DNA from: Fontisphaera persica | GTDB taxonomy: Bacteria; Verrucomicrobiota; Verrucomicrobiia; Limisphaerales; Fontisphaeraceae | Assembly: GCF_024832785.1 (NCBI RefSeq) | Contig: NZ_CP116615.1 | Span: 3,720,001 to 3,784,000, forward strand | Length of the DNA: 64,000 nt | Reading direction: 5' to 3' | Part shown: positions 1-9,424 of the stretch, piece after piece | Position numbering within the stretch: the first letter of the stretch is position 1 | How the letters are laid out: every line of letters begins with the position of its first letter | Translations under genes and position numbers: made by a program | Notes under the pieces: model-generated | The model's database searches: none | What the model was told of the DNA's origin: nothing | Seen by the model: only the letters and a program-made list of their open reading frames with translations

Positions 1-197
1 ACCGTCCGTTTCCCATGCGCTGCGTCTCACAGGAAGAATAGCATAAACGCTCATTCAGAAACTAAAAAACAACGCTTATCACCCAAAAACTCAAACACGG
101 AGCCAAGCGAAGGAAGGTTTCGGATGCTGGCCATTGGAGGCCATTGAGCTATGAGGGGCAGGTCCGTACAGACGGAGAAACATGGGTTTTTCTGGTG

Positions 198-226
198 TTG
201 ACAGGCCAAACTCGTGGTTTTAAATA
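198..226 (+). promoter_or_regulatory. Sigma-70 type promoter upstream of the Ig/RCC1 protein gene
   Basis: TTGACA at 198-203, a 17-nt spacer, then TAAATA at 221-226. The -35 is a perfect consensus match and the spacing is ideal. The start codon at 312 leaves a leader of roughly 75 nt. Positions 1-197 hold no gene that I can support. Confidence 0.6.
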
Positions 227-311
227 GGGGATTGTTCGTCAATAATGGTTTAGCCGTAATCCACATAAACAAGGACGGCAATTTTAAGGCCGGCTTAAAA
301 AGACAATCCGT

Positions 312-3300
312 ATGAAAAATTCCAATGCGTGGGGGATGGGAGTCATCATGCTCGTTTTCTTTTTCAGCTCGAACGCAAGGCCACAAACTCCTATTGCTGT
401 GCCACTGCCCGGTAGTGTCATCATCAAAGCGGTGACGGATCACAGCCGCGACCGCGTTTACGCCTTAAACCGGGGTGCCGCAGGCAGCAATGGCAGTCTG
501 TTGGCGTTGAACGCCACCAACGGCGCAATAGAGGGTGAAATCGCACTAAACGTCAGTCCCTCTGACATGTGCCTGGACTATCGGCACGATGCGGTCTATG
601 TAGTGCACAACATGGGCCGAACTGTCGCCAAGGTTAATTTGAAAACGTTTTCCAAGGAATCGCAGCGTTCCTTCACCACCACCAACGCCCTCGATAACAG
701 CAACCCGCTTTATGTAGCTGCTGGCCGCAGTAATTTCCTGTATCTGACGGACGGCGCTGGGGTACCGAACATCATCACCTTTGATTACGCAAATGGCACG
801 ACCTTAGCCACTACTGAAGCCGGAGCGGGTAACCTAGCTGTGACCCGCGATGGACGGTACTTGTACTATTGGTATCAGTATTTATGGTTTTTGGGATGGT
901 ACAACTCCAAGGTAGTGGTAATGGATGCCTGGACCAACGCGCATTTAACTGCATTGAGGGAATCGCCGGCTTACCTAAACATGGACTCACTTGATACGCC
1001 GTTGCTGCTGGATGCCAGCGAACGCCTGATTTTTGTCAAAACCCACGTGCTGCGGGCTGATAACCCCCAAGTCATCGTACAAGTCTTTGATGAAAACATC
1101 TATGCCATCTCGATGGATGGCCGTTATGCTTTTGGCCGCAGCAAAGTTTACAACGTTATGACGGGAAACGTGGTTACCAATTATCCCTTTGCCAGCAACG
1201 TCCAGGCGGTGTCAGACCGCCACAAGAAATTATTTCGATATCAGGCTGCCACAGAAACCATGTTCATTTATCCCCTTGGTTACCTGGGGGACGTCGCAGG
1301 AATTCAGCCCAAAGGAATTCCGGCTGATGGGGCAACGGTCAGTGCCGTGATGACCAACCTGAGTTGGACGGCCTATCCCCCTGCCCTGGCCTTCGATGTT
1401 TACTGGGGCACCAATGCCCAGGACGTGGCCCAGGCCGGCTTGAATTCCGCATGTTATTTGGGCCGCACCCAGGGTACGACCATGGGGCTGCCGGGAGCCC
1501 TTGCGCCCGGCCGCGACTATTACTGGCGTTTGGACGTGTTCACGCATACCTTCACCAACCGAGGCCCTGTATGGAGCTTTCATACCTTCGACCTTATGGT
1601 CCAACCCACTGAGTTGAACGAGTTGGCCTACAACCTTTCGATGCCTTTTACTCAGTCCGTGAGTGTTGAAGGCCAGGGCCAGTGGCAGGCATGGGTGCAG
1701 GACCCTTCCTGGGTGGCGCTGCCCATGAGCAATGGTACTGCGCCCGCCACCATTGCCATCGAATTTCGCCCAGGCAACCTGACTCCCGGCTCTTATACCA
1801 ACGTGCTGTGGATTCAGCCGAATGGCTCACAACAGGCCATACCCCTCCAACTCACCATTGTGGCCATGAACATTTCGAAAATGACGGCGGATTACCAGCG
1901 GCCTTACATTTACGCTTTGTCGCCCCCTGAGGTTACCCAAGGGCAACCAGGGCGTTTGCTGTTTATTCGCACCGACAATGGCTTGGTGGAGCGGTCATTG
2001 CCCATCGGCTTGAACCCCGTGGACCTGACCATTAATTATGAAGAAGGGCGCCTGTATGTGGCTAATCATGGCTATGAGGCGGTGCAGGTGGTGGATTTGG
2101 AAACCCAGCAATTGCTGCAGCCGCTGGTGCTCAACACGGCCGATATTTACAGAATAAACGCAGGTCGGCGCGGCTATTTGGCGGTGGAAGGATATGATCA
2201 GTGGGTTCACCTTATTTTATACAACACCCAAACTGGAGAGGAGCGCTCCCGTCTATCGGTCGTCAGAGAAGGCGATGGCGAATTTGATGTGACAGGCAGG
2301 TATTATTATCATGAGGATAATAACATATCAATTCCGGCCATTACTATTTATGATACTCTTAATGACAGTTTTGAGAAAGTTGCGAGCTCCAGCACGTTCG
2401 CTTACGGTTCCCGCAATCTGGTCAGGAGTGCGGACGGCTCCCGCCTGGTCTGTGTAAGGATGCTGTTCACGAAAGACCTTCAAGTTTTGGCGCAATTACC
2501 CCAGGAAATCTACAGCCTTTCCACCAATGGCCGGGTGGCCTTTGGACAATCCAGTGCTTTTGATACAGAATTTCTAAGCGAAATCCACAACCTGCACGGC
2601 AATTCCACTGTTAGCATCGTAGATGGAGTAAATCAATATTATTGGTACTATGCCAGCGGGACTGTGGCTCGCATTCCCATGACGGAGATTTGCGCGCCCA
2701 AGATAACTCGCCAACCTACGAATTCCGCGATTCTTGAAGGCAGACCGGTTTATATTACCACCAGCGCCCAGGGTTTGCAGCCAATAACCTATCAATGGTA
2801 CTTCGCCAACCAGCCCATGGCCTTGCAAACCAATGCCTTCTTATCCCTGCCCGCCATGCAGCCGGAACATACGGGCGACTATTATCTGGTGGTTTCCAAT
2901 GCTTATGGAACCGTCACCAGTTCGGTGATTGAAGTCAAGCTGGTGCGAAGTCCCGCCATTTTGCAACAGCCTGCCAATACCAACCTTTACGCAGGAAGCA
3001 CCTTGGTGCTTGGCCTCACCGCGGAAGGGACCCCGCCGATGACCTGCCAATGGTATTTGGGTGGCAGTGCGCTTGCGGGTGCCACCAACACCACGCTCAT
3101 CATTTATAACATTCAAAATAACTCCCAAGGGTTCTATCAGGCCATATTGACCAATAGTTGGGGTTCAGTTACCAGCGCACCTGTATGGGTGCGCGTCCTG
3201 CCCAGCGCACCCATTATTGTACAACAGCCGTTATCTAGGAAGGAATATGTTGCCTTACCGATCAACTTGACAGTCGTTGCCCGGGGCAGCGAACCCATGG

Positions 3301-4967
3301 TTTATTATTGGTTTATAACCAACAGTTCCCCCTATGCTGTTTCGCAAAATTCCTTAACAATCATCCCCCAACTTCGCAATACCGGCCCCTATTTTGTAGT
3401 GGTTTCCAATGCTTTAGGAACAGTCACCAGCCAGGTGGCGAGTTTAACCGTGATTGGTTCGGCTCCTTTTATCCATCAGCAACCCACTGGCGGAGCAGTC
3501 ATGCTTGGAGGAACTTGGACATTCAATGTGCAAGTCTCCGGCAGCCAACCGATCATGTATTATTGGTTCCAAAACGGCAATTTCTTGAGGACGACCTCTC
3601 AACCCAACCTGATGCTGTCACCGGTCGCGGTGAACGATGCCGGCGCCTATTACCTCGTCGCCTCGAATGCTGTCGGCAGGGCCACCAGTGCTGTGGCTGT
3701 GTTGGAAGTCCTTCAGCCGCCGCAATTGACAAGTACCCTGACCAACCAGCGGTTTGCTGAAGGGGATGACGTGATGATTGCACCGTCCGTGACGGGCACT
3801 CCGCCTGTTAATGCGGCCTGGTACTTTAATGAGGGGCAGCTTATCAGCACCAACCTGGTGTTGGTCATCACCAATATCCAACGCCATCAGGCCGGGTCAT
3901 ACCGGCTGGTTGTGGCCAACCCTTACGGCACCCTCGCCAATACCATCCGCCTGCATATTTTCCCGCCGCCCGGCAACATGGTGGCATGGGGAGATGCTAG
4001 TGGCCGGCAAGCACCTGCGCCACCGGGCCTGCATGACGTGGTAGCCGTGGCGGGCGGGGATTTTCATTCGGTGGCTTTGCGCTTTAATGGCCAGTTGGCG
4101 GCCTGGGGATATAATCATCAAGGACAGATCACAATGCCCAGCAATTTGCCGCCCCTTGTCGCCATTGCCGCAGGGGCCAATCATACCTTGGGGTTGTCGG
4201 AGGACGGCAAAGTTTTCGCTTGGGGCGCCAACTCCCATAGACAAACGAATGTGCCCGTCCAGGCATCCAGCAATGTCCTGGCCATTAGTGCCGGCAGCCT
4301 GCACAGCCTGGCCTTGTTGAGAAATGGCCGCGTGGTGGCTTGGGGAGATAACAGCTACGGCCAAACCAATGTTCCTGCCGTTTTAACCAATGTCCAGGCC
4401 ATGGCTGCCGGAAGTTTTCACAACCTCGCCTTGCGATCCAATGGCACCGTCGTGGCTTGGGGGTATAATCATGGCGGTCAAACCAACGTCCCCGGCACGG
4501 CCACCAATGTCATCGCTCTGGCCGCCGGACTGGCCCATAGTGTTGCGCTGCTGGCCGATGGGCGCGTGCTTTGCTGGGGTGACAATGCCTATGGGCAATG
4601 CCAGCCGCCCGCCGATGCCACCAATCTCGTGGCCATCGCGGCTGGGATTTACCATACCTATGCTTTGCGCCGAGATGGACAGGTGTTCGCCTGGGGCGAT
4701 AATAGCTTCGGCCAGCTTGATTTGCCCGAAGCCACTTGCACGAGCCGAGTTTTGGGAACGGGTTTTTATCATGGACTGGCGGTGGTACAACGCCCGTCAC
4801 TGCGGCTGGCACCCGCTCCTGAGGGCCTCCGGATGGTGTGGGACGGCCCCGGCGTATTGCAATGGGCCACCTCGCCGGCGGGGCCTTTTTCGGATGTTGG
4901 CCGCGCCACCAATGAATGGGTGATTCCCATGAACCATCCGGCCGGATTTTTCCGCCTGCGCCGCTAA
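312..4967 (+). CDS. Giant secreted protein: beta-propeller, five Ig-like domains and an RCC1 propeller
   Basis: A 1551-aa protein with an N-terminal hydrophobic signal segment (about residues 8-24), so probably exported. Residues about 30-330 and 520-790 hold YVTN-like WD/propeller repeats (DNG, VVDL, LY-VAN motifs). Five Ig-like domains of about 80 aa run from about 795 to 1218, each starting near P-x-I-x-x-Q-P and ending Y-x-L-V-V-S-N-x-x-G. An RCC1-type seven-blade propeller follows (about 1222-1500) with repeated A-x-G-x-x-H-x-x-A-L and V-x-A-W-G-x-N. The first W-G-D strand and the last blade look like a closing seam. The C-terminus has a short domain ending FFRLR. No catalytic motif is visible, so a binding or surface-adhesion role is inferred. 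A strong promoter lies at 198-226. The start was chosen for the signal peptide. Confidence 0.85.
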   Translation: MKNSNAWGMGVIMLVFFFSSNARPQTPIAVPLPGSVIIKAVTDHSRDRVYALNRGAAGSNGSLLALNATNGAIEGEIALNVSPSDMCLDYRHDAVYVVHNMGRTVAKVNLKTFSKESQRSFTTTNALDNSNPLYVAAGRSNFLYLTDGAGVPNIITFDYANGTTLATTEAGAGNLAVTRDGRYLYYWYQYLWFLGWYNSKVVVMDAWTNAHLTALRESPAYLNMDSLDTPLLLDASERLIFVKTHVLRADNPQVIVQVFDENIYAISMDGRYAFGRSKVYNVMTGNVVTNYPFASNVQAVSDRHKKLFRYQAATETMFIYPLGYLGDVAGIQPKGIPADGATVSAVMTNLSWTAYPPALAFDVYWGTNAQDVAQAGLNSACYLGRTQGTTMGLPGALAPGRDYYWRLDVFTHTFTNRGPVWSFHTFDLMVQPTELNELAYNLSMPFTQSVSVEGQGQWQAWVQDPSWVALPMSNGTAPATIAIEFRPGNLTPGSYTNVLWIQPNGSQQAIPLQLTIVAMNISKMTADYQRPYIYALSPPEVTQGQPGRLLFIRTDNGLVERSLPIGLNPVDLTINYEEGRLYVANHGYEAVQVVDLETQQLLQPLVLNTADIYRINAGRRGYLAVEGYDQWVHLILYNTQTGEERSRLSVVREGDGEFDVTGRYYYHEDNNISIPAITIYDTLNDSFEKVASSSTFAYGSRNLVRSADGSRLVCVRMLFTKDLQVLAQLPQEIYSLSTNGRVAFGQSSAFDTEFLSEIHNLHGNSTVSIVDGVNQYYWYYASGTVARIPMTEICAPKITRQPTNSAILEGRPVYITTSAQGLQPITYQWYFANQPMALQTNAFLSLPAMQPEHTGDYYLVVSNAYGTVTSSVIEVKLVRSPAILQQPANTNLYAGSTLVLGLTAEGTPPMTCQWYLGGSALAGATNTTLIIYNIQNNSQGFYQAILTNSWGSVTSAPVWVRVLPSAPIIVQQPLSRKEYVALPINLTVVARGSEPMVYYWFITNSSPYAVSQNSLTIIPQLRNTGPYFVVVSNALGTVTSQVASLTVIGSAPFIHQQPTGGAVMLGGTWTFNVQVSGSQPIMYYWFQNGNFLRTTSQPNLMLSPVAVNDAGAYYLVASNAVGRATSAVAVLEVLQPPQLTSTLTNQRFAEGDDVMIAPSVTGTPPVNAAWYFNEGQLISTNLVLVITNIQRHQAGSYRLVVANPYGTLANTIRLHIFPPPGNMVAWGDASGRQAPAPPGLHDVVAVAGGDFHSVALRFNGQLAAWGYNHQGQITMPSNLPPLVAIAAGANHTLGLSEDGKVFAWGANSHRQTNVPVQASSNVLAISAGSLHSLALLRNGRVVAWGDNSYGQTNVPAVLTNVQAMAAGSFHNLALRSNGTVVAWGYNHGGQTNVPGTATNVIALAAGLAHSVALLADGRVLCWGDNAYGQCQPPADATNLVAIAAGIYHTYALRRDGQVFAWGDNSFGQLDLPEATCTSRVLGTGFYHGLAVVQRPSLRLAPAPEGLRMVWDGPGVLQWATSPAGPFSDVGRATNEWVIPMNHPAGFFRLRR

Positions 4968-5185
4968 TCGGACTTTTCTGCCCGGAGCGGCTGCCCTGCA
5001 ACGCAGCCCGAGCGGCCTCTGGCAAGACTGGGCATGAAGGTAAAGGTTTTCGCCAGCAGGCCGGCAACTTCATGGTGAACGCGCTCATTATCCCGCGTTG
5101 ATGGTTCAATTTTTGGCCATGGCAAGGCCGCGTTAAAAGGCTGGATTTGTGGGGGGGCGGAGCATTAGGATGGCTTTTCCAAAGC

Positions 5186-6226
5186 ATGGCTTACACATTG
5201 TACCTACCCAAAAATTATCGGCCGGTGCTCAACGTCCGGCAAACGGAGCACGCCATCAAGGCGTTGAAGGATTTTTTTGAGCTGAGCCTGTCCACGGAGT
5301 TGAATCTGACACGGGTCACGGCGCCGTTGTTTGTGAAGTCGGGCACCGGCATCAATGATGATTTGAATGGGATTGAGAAGCCGGTCTCCTTCGCGGTCAA
5401 GGAGATGAATGGGGACCGGGCGGAGATTGTGCAATCCCTGGCCAAGTGGAAACGGATGATGCTGGCGGATTTGGGATTTCAGCCGGGGTACGGGCTGTAC
5501 ACCGATATGAACGCAATCCGGCCGGATGAAAAACTGGACAACACCCATTCGTTGTATGTGGACCAGTGGGATTGGGAGCGGGTCATCACCGACCGGGAAA
5601 GGAATGTGGAGTTTTTGCGGAAAGTGGTGGAAAAGATTTACCGGACGCTGAAGCGGGCGGAGCATTTTATTTTCGAGCATTATCCGGAGATCAGGCCGGA
5701 ATTGCCGGAGGAAATCACCTTCATCCATGCGGAGGAGCTGCGGCAGCGTTATCCGCAACTGCCGCCGCGGGAGCGGGAAAATGCCCTGCTCAAAGAGGTG
5801 GGAGCGGCGTTCATCATCGGGATTGGGGGGCCGCTGGGGGATGGGAGCATCCATGACGGGCGCGCGCCGGATTATGATGACTGGATTACGCCGGGAGACC
5901 AGGGGAGACCAGGATTGAATGGGGATATTTTCGTTTGGCACCCGGTGTTGGAGTGTGCGTTTGAGCTATCGTCCATGGGCATAAGGGTCAGTCCTGCATC
6001 TTTAATGCAACAGCTCGAAATCCGCGGGTGTCTGGAGCGCCAAAACCTTTACTGGCATCGCCGTCTCCTCCGTGGCGAGCTGCCCTTGTCCATCGGGGGC
6101 GGCATCGGGCAGTCGCGGCTGTGCATGTATTTCCTGCGCAAGGCGCATGTGGGCGAGACTCAGGCGAGCTTGTGGCCGGAGGAAATGATGCAGGAATGCC
6201 GGAAGCATGGGATTGCGCTGTTATGA
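5186..6226 (+). CDS. asnA: Aspartate-ammonia ligase (asparagine synthetase A)
   Basis: A 346-aa cytoplasmic enzyme of the AsnA family, which makes asparagine from aspartate, ammonia and ATP using a class II aminoacyl-tRNA-synthetase-like fold. Family features seen are the N-terminal Y-x-P-x-N-Y-x-P-x-L, the V-x-A-P-L-F-V segment, D-D-L-N-G, the V-D-Q-W-D-W-E active-site stretch, and the G-G-G-I-G-Q-S-R ATP-binding motif near the C-terminus. The length matches the family (about 330-345 aa). An in-frame TTG at 5147 would add 13 unrelated residues, so I start at ATG 5186, which gives the conserved N-terminus. The gene stands alone between the secreted giant and a dehydrogenase. Confidence 0.95.
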   Translation: MAYTLYLPKNYRPVLNVRQTEHAIKALKDFFELSLSTELNLTRVTAPLFVKSGTGINDDLNGIEKPVSFAVKEMNGDRAEIVQSLAKWKRMMLADLGFQPGYGLYTDMNAIRPDEKLDNTHSLYVDQWDWERVITDRERNVEFLRKVVEKIYRTLKRAEHFIFEHYPEIRPELPEEITFIHAEELRQRYPQLPPRERENALLKEVGAAFIIGIGGPLGDGSIHDGRAPDYDDWITPGDQGRPGLNGDIFVWHPVLECAFELSSMGIRVSPASLMQQLEIRGCLERQNLYWHRRLLRGELPLSIGGGIGQSRLCMYFLRKAHVGETQASLWPEEMMQECRKHGIALL

Positions 6227-6346
6227 CGAGGGCCGGGGTGCCAAGGCGTCCATCGGGGTGGCCAGGATGGTGGCGGTGGGCAAGTCGCATCCTTGAATTT
6301 CTTGGATAGACATTGATTTTGCTTATGTTAGTAATTAATGTTGTAA

Positions 6347-6366
6347 ATTAGTTAAGAATAACTAAT
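6347..6366. promoter_or_regulatory. Inverted repeat in the AT-rich promoter region of the dehydrogenase gene
   Basis: ATTAGTTA (6347-6354), a 4-nt loop, then TAACTAAT (6359-6366) form perfect 8-bp arms, ending 12 nt before the ATG at 6379. The surrounding 6300-6378 stretch is much more AT-rich than its neighbours and includes a possible TTGCTT/TGTAAA promoter pair. The repeat could be an operator, but no regulator is linked to it. Confidence 0.35.
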
Positions 6367-6378
6367 AACGTGGGTTAT

Positions 6379-7188
6379 ATGACATTGCAAAATAAAGTGG
6401 TGGTCATCACGGGGGCTTCAGCCGGTTTTGGACAGGCGGCGGCTCTGGCTTTTGGGAAGTTGGGGGCCAGGATTTTTTTGGGTGCCCGGCGCATTCAGAA
6501 GTTGGAGGAAACGGTGCGGCAGGCGTTGGGGTTGGGATGTCCGGAGGCGCAGGCGCATTTTTTGGATGTCACACGGACGGAGTCGGTGGAGGAATATGTG
6601 GGATGGTTGAAGCAGCGGGTGGAGAAGGTGGATGTTCTGGTCAACAATGCTGGCGGAGCAAAAGGTTTGGAGCCGGTGGCTGAGGGGAAGGATGAGGATT
6701 GGGAGTTCATGTTGCAGGCGAATGTGCTGGGATTGCTGCGGATGACGCGGGCGGTGTTGCCGTTGATGGTGAACAATCCGGGCAGCACCATAATCAATGT
6801 GGGTTCGGTGGCGGGGCATACGGCGTATGAGGGTGGGGCGGCTTATTGCGCGGCGAAGGCCGGGGAGGCGATGATTACCAAGGCGTTGCGGCTGGAGCTG
6901 TGCGGTACGGGGGTGCGGGTGTGTTCGGTGGACCCAGGACTGGCGGAGACGGAGTTTTCCCTGGTGCGATTCAAGGGGAATGCGGAGCGGGCCAGGAAAG
7001 TTTATGAGGGGATGACGCCTTTGTGCGCTGAGGATGTGGCGGAGGCGATGGTGTGGGTGGCGGCACGTCCGGCGCATGTGTGTGTAAATGAGCTGGTGAT
7101 CACGCCGACGGATCAAGCGGCAATCCATAAGATTCATCGGCGCAAGGCAGATGGCCAGTCGGCAGGGAGTGGCGGAAGGGCGTTTTGA
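6379..7188 (+). CDS. Short-chain dehydrogenase/reductase, YdfG-like
   Basis: A 269-aa classical SDR. The Rossmann NAD(P) motif T-G-A-S-A-G-F-G is near residue 12. N-N-A-G-G is near 90. Ser in N-V-G-S-V-A-G and the Y-C-A-A-K dyad near 155-160 complete the catalytic triad. Closest in feel to the YdfG group, which oxidises 3-hydroxy acids or serine-type substrates; the real substrate is not visible. The tail after about residue 255 is low-complexity. A GTG at 6370 would add three residues; ATG 6379 is preferred. An AT-rich promoter region with an inverted repeat lies just upstream, suggesting its own regulated transcript. Confidence 0.85.
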   Translation: MTLQNKVVVITGASAGFGQAAALAFGKLGARIFLGARRIQKLEETVRQALGLGCPEAQAHFLDVTRTESVEEYVGWLKQRVEKVDVLVNNAGGAKGLEPVAEGKDEDWEFMLQANVLGLLRMTRAVLPLMVNNPGSTIINVGSVAGHTAYEGGAAYCAAKAGEAMITKALRLELCGTGVRVCSVDPGLAETEFSLVRFKGNAERARKVYEGMTPLCAEDVAEAMVWVAARPAHVCVNELVITPTDQAAIHKIHRRKADGQSAGSGGRAF

Positions 7189-7197
7189 GGGGTGGTT

Positions 7198-7213
7198 TGT
7201 TCCACGTGGAACA
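7198..7213. promoter_or_regulatory. parS-like centromere site 1
   Basis: TGTTCCACGTGGAACA is a perfect 16-bp palindrome and matches the known pseudomonad-type parS core bound by ParB. It begins 10 bp after the dehydrogenase gene, in the 7189-7439 spacer. The rest of that spacer holds only low-complexity repeat-like sequence (CCCTCACCCCGGCCCTC near 7280). Confidence 0.8.
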
Positions 7214-7439
7214 CAAAGGATGGGGCCGAGCTAAAATCCGCATGATTGGCCATTGGTTTTGTGCGGGCAGGTTTTTTTGCCCTCACCCCGGCCCTCACTG
7301 GGGGGAGGTGGAGCCGTGCTGCCAGTGTATGCAATGCAAACGCTTCCATCATCTTTACCCCACTGGAGCGGAATTGTCGGGGGTGTGGCGGCAATGAGGG
7401 GGTAGTGGTCCCCTTGCTCGCGTCGAGCAGAGGTACGGG

Positions 7440-9338
7440 TCAATGAGGAGTCGTGGTCCCCTGCCCTCGCTTCATCCAGACCAGGATGAGGCTGATGTCG
7501 GCAGGCGAGACACCGGAGATGCGGGCGGCCTGGCCTACGGTGACGGGGCGGATTTTGAGGAGTTTCTGGCGGGCTTCAGGTCGTAGGTTGGGGATGGTCT
7601 GGTAATCCAGCCAGGGGGGGATTTGTTTGTCTTCCAAGTTTTTGAACCGTTCGACTTCTGCTTCCTGGCGTTCGATGTAACCCTCGTACTTGATGGAAAT
7701 TTCCACTTGATAGGCGACGTCCGGCGGGAGGGACTCGTCCTTGTGGGGCAGTTTGGCGTAGGTCATTTCCGGCCGTTTGAGAATCTGGGCGAGGGTGACG
7801 GAGCCTTGGCGGACGGAATTGAGGCGAAGCAGCTCTTTTTGGATGAGGTCACGTTTGGCGGCAAATCGGCGGTAATTGCGTTCGGGCAGAAGGCCGATTT
7901 GATAGGCCAGCTCGGAGAGGCGCAGGTCGGCGTTGTCCTGACGGAGGAGGAGGCGGTATTCGGCGCGTGAAGTGAACATGCGGTAAGGTTCGGGGGCGCC
8001 TTTGGTGATGAGGTCGTCAATCAGCACGCCGATGTAGGCTTCATTACGTTTGAGGATGATGGGGTCCCTGCCCTGCAATCGGCGGGCAGCATTGATGCCG
8101 GCCATGAGTCCCTGGGCGGCGGCTTCCTCGTAGCCGGAGGTGCCGTTAATCTGGCCGGCGAGATAGAGATTACGGCAAACCTTGGTCTCGAGCGAGGGAT
8201 GAAGCTGCATGGGGTTGACGGCGTCGTATTCGACTGCGTAGGCAGGACGCATGATTTCGGCATTCTCACAGCCGACGATGGAGCGGACCATTTCAATTTG
8301 GACCTCGAAGGGCAGGCTGGTGGAGAAGCCGTTGACGTAGATTTCGTCGGTGGCAATGCCTTCAGGTTCGAGGAAAAGCTGCTGACGCTCCTTGTCTGGG
8401 AACTTGACGATTTTATCCTCGATGGAGGGGCAATAGCGAGGGCCGATGCCTTCGATGACGCCGGAGTAGAGGGGGGATTTGTGGAGGTTGGCGCGGATGA
8501 TTTCAGCGGTGCGCGGGGTGGTATAGGTGATATAACAGGCCATTTGGCCGCCGTTGCGTTCAAGGATGGAGCCTGGTGGATAGCGATGGGAGCGGCTGGG
8601 GTGGTTTTCCGGGGTGAATTGTTCCACGTGGAACAAATCCTCGAGCCAGTAGGTGAAGTAGGGGACGGGTTCATCGCCGGGTTGGACGGTGGTTTTGGAA
8701 AAATCAATGGTGCGGCGATTGAGTCTGGGGGGAGTACCGGTTTTGAGGCGGCTTATTTCCATGCCCAGTTCTTTGAGAGAAGCGGTGAGGCCGACGGCGG
8801 CCGCTTCGCCCAGGCGGCCCCCGGAGAGTTTATTCATGCCGATGTGCATGAGGCCGCGGAGGAAGGTGCCGGTGGTGACGATGACGGCTTTGGCATGGTA
8901 TTGGACGCCGAGCTCGGTTTCCACGCCGTGGACTGTGCCGTCGCGGATGAGGAGTTTCATTGCCTGGCCTTGCTTGCAATCGAGGCCTTCCTGGCGTTCG
9001 CAAAGCCATTTGAGGAAGAACTGGTAGGCTTTTTTATCGCATTGGGCGCGAGGGGCCCAGACGGAGGGGCCTTTTTTCGTATTCAACATGCGGAATTGGA
9101 GTCCGGTCATGTCGGTGGCGATGCCCATGGCACCGCCCATGGCATCAATTTCGCGGGCGAGGTGTCCTTTGGCCAGGCCGCCGATGGCTGGGTTGCAGGA
9201 CATTTGGGCGATGGTGTCGAGATTGATGGTGAGGAGGAGGGTTTGGCAGCCCATGCGGGCGGAGGCAAGGGCGGCTTCGACGCCAGCATGACCGCCGCCG
9301 ATGACGATGATATCGTAAGTTTTAGGATAAACGAACAT
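7440..9338 (-). CDS. mnmG: tRNA uridine-5-carboxymethylaminomethyl modification enzyme MnmG (GidA)
   Basis: A 632-aa flavoprotein that works with MnmE to install the (carboxymethyl)aminomethyl group on U34 of tRNA wobble positions. The FAD dinucleotide motif G-G-G-H-A-G-V-E-A-A is near residue 14. Signature stretches include S-C-N-P-A-I-G-G-L-A-K-G-H, G-T-F-L-R-G, L-K-T-G-T-P-P-R, and G-V-I-E-G-I-G-P-R-Y-C-P-S-I-E-D-K. The C-terminal R-I-S-G-V-S-P-A-D-I helix is present. Between P-Y-F-T-Y and C-Y-I-T-Y-T there are about 25 extra residues compared with E. coli MnmG, and this insertion encodes a parS site (8620-8635). MnmG is a classic neighbour of replication origins. Confidence 0.97.
   Translation of the reverse strand: MFVYPKTYDIIVIGGGHAGVEAALASARMGCQTLLLTINLDTIAQMSCNPAIGGLAKGHLAREIDAMGGAMGIATDMTGLQFRMLNTKKGPSVWAPRAQCDKKAYQFFLKWLCERQEGLDCKQGQAMKLLIRDGTVHGVETELGVQYHAKAVIVTTGTFLRGLMHIGMNKLSGGRLGEAAAVGLTASLKELGMEISRLKTGTPPRLNRRTIDFSKTTVQPGDEPVPYFTYWLEDLFHVEQFTPENHPSRSHRYPPGSILERNGGQMACYITYTTPRTAEIIRANLHKSPLYSGVIEGIGPRYCPSIEDKIVKFPDKERQQLFLEPEGIATDEIYVNGFSTSLPFEVQIEMVRSIVGCENAEIMRPAYAVEYDAVNPMQLHPSLETKVCRNLYLAGQINGTSGYEEAAAQGLMAGINAARRLQGRDPIILKRNEAYIGVLIDDLITKGAPEPYRMFTSRAEYRLLLRQDNADLRLSELAYQIGLLPERNYRRFAAKRDLIQKELLRLNSVRQGSVTLAQILKRPEMTYAKLPHKDESLPPDVAYQVEISIKYEGYIERQEAEVERFKNLEDKQIPPWLDYQTIPNLRPEARQKLLKIRPVTVGQAARISGVSPADISLILVWMKRGQGTTTPH
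8620..8635. promoter_or_regulatory. parS-like centromere site 2, inside mnmG
   Basis: TGTTCCACGTGGAACA again, extended by one symmetric base each side to the 18-bp palindrome TTGTTCCACGTGGAACAA. It lies within the mnmG coding sequence at about codons 234-240, in a segment absent from E. coli MnmG. It is 1.4 kb from site 1. Confidence 0.8.
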
Positions 9339-9424
9339 TTAACAAGATGGGATAATAGATAGCATGAGGGGATGAGGATGGGTAGGGAAAAGTGGGATAT
9401 GAAAATATAGTTAGGACTGACGTA

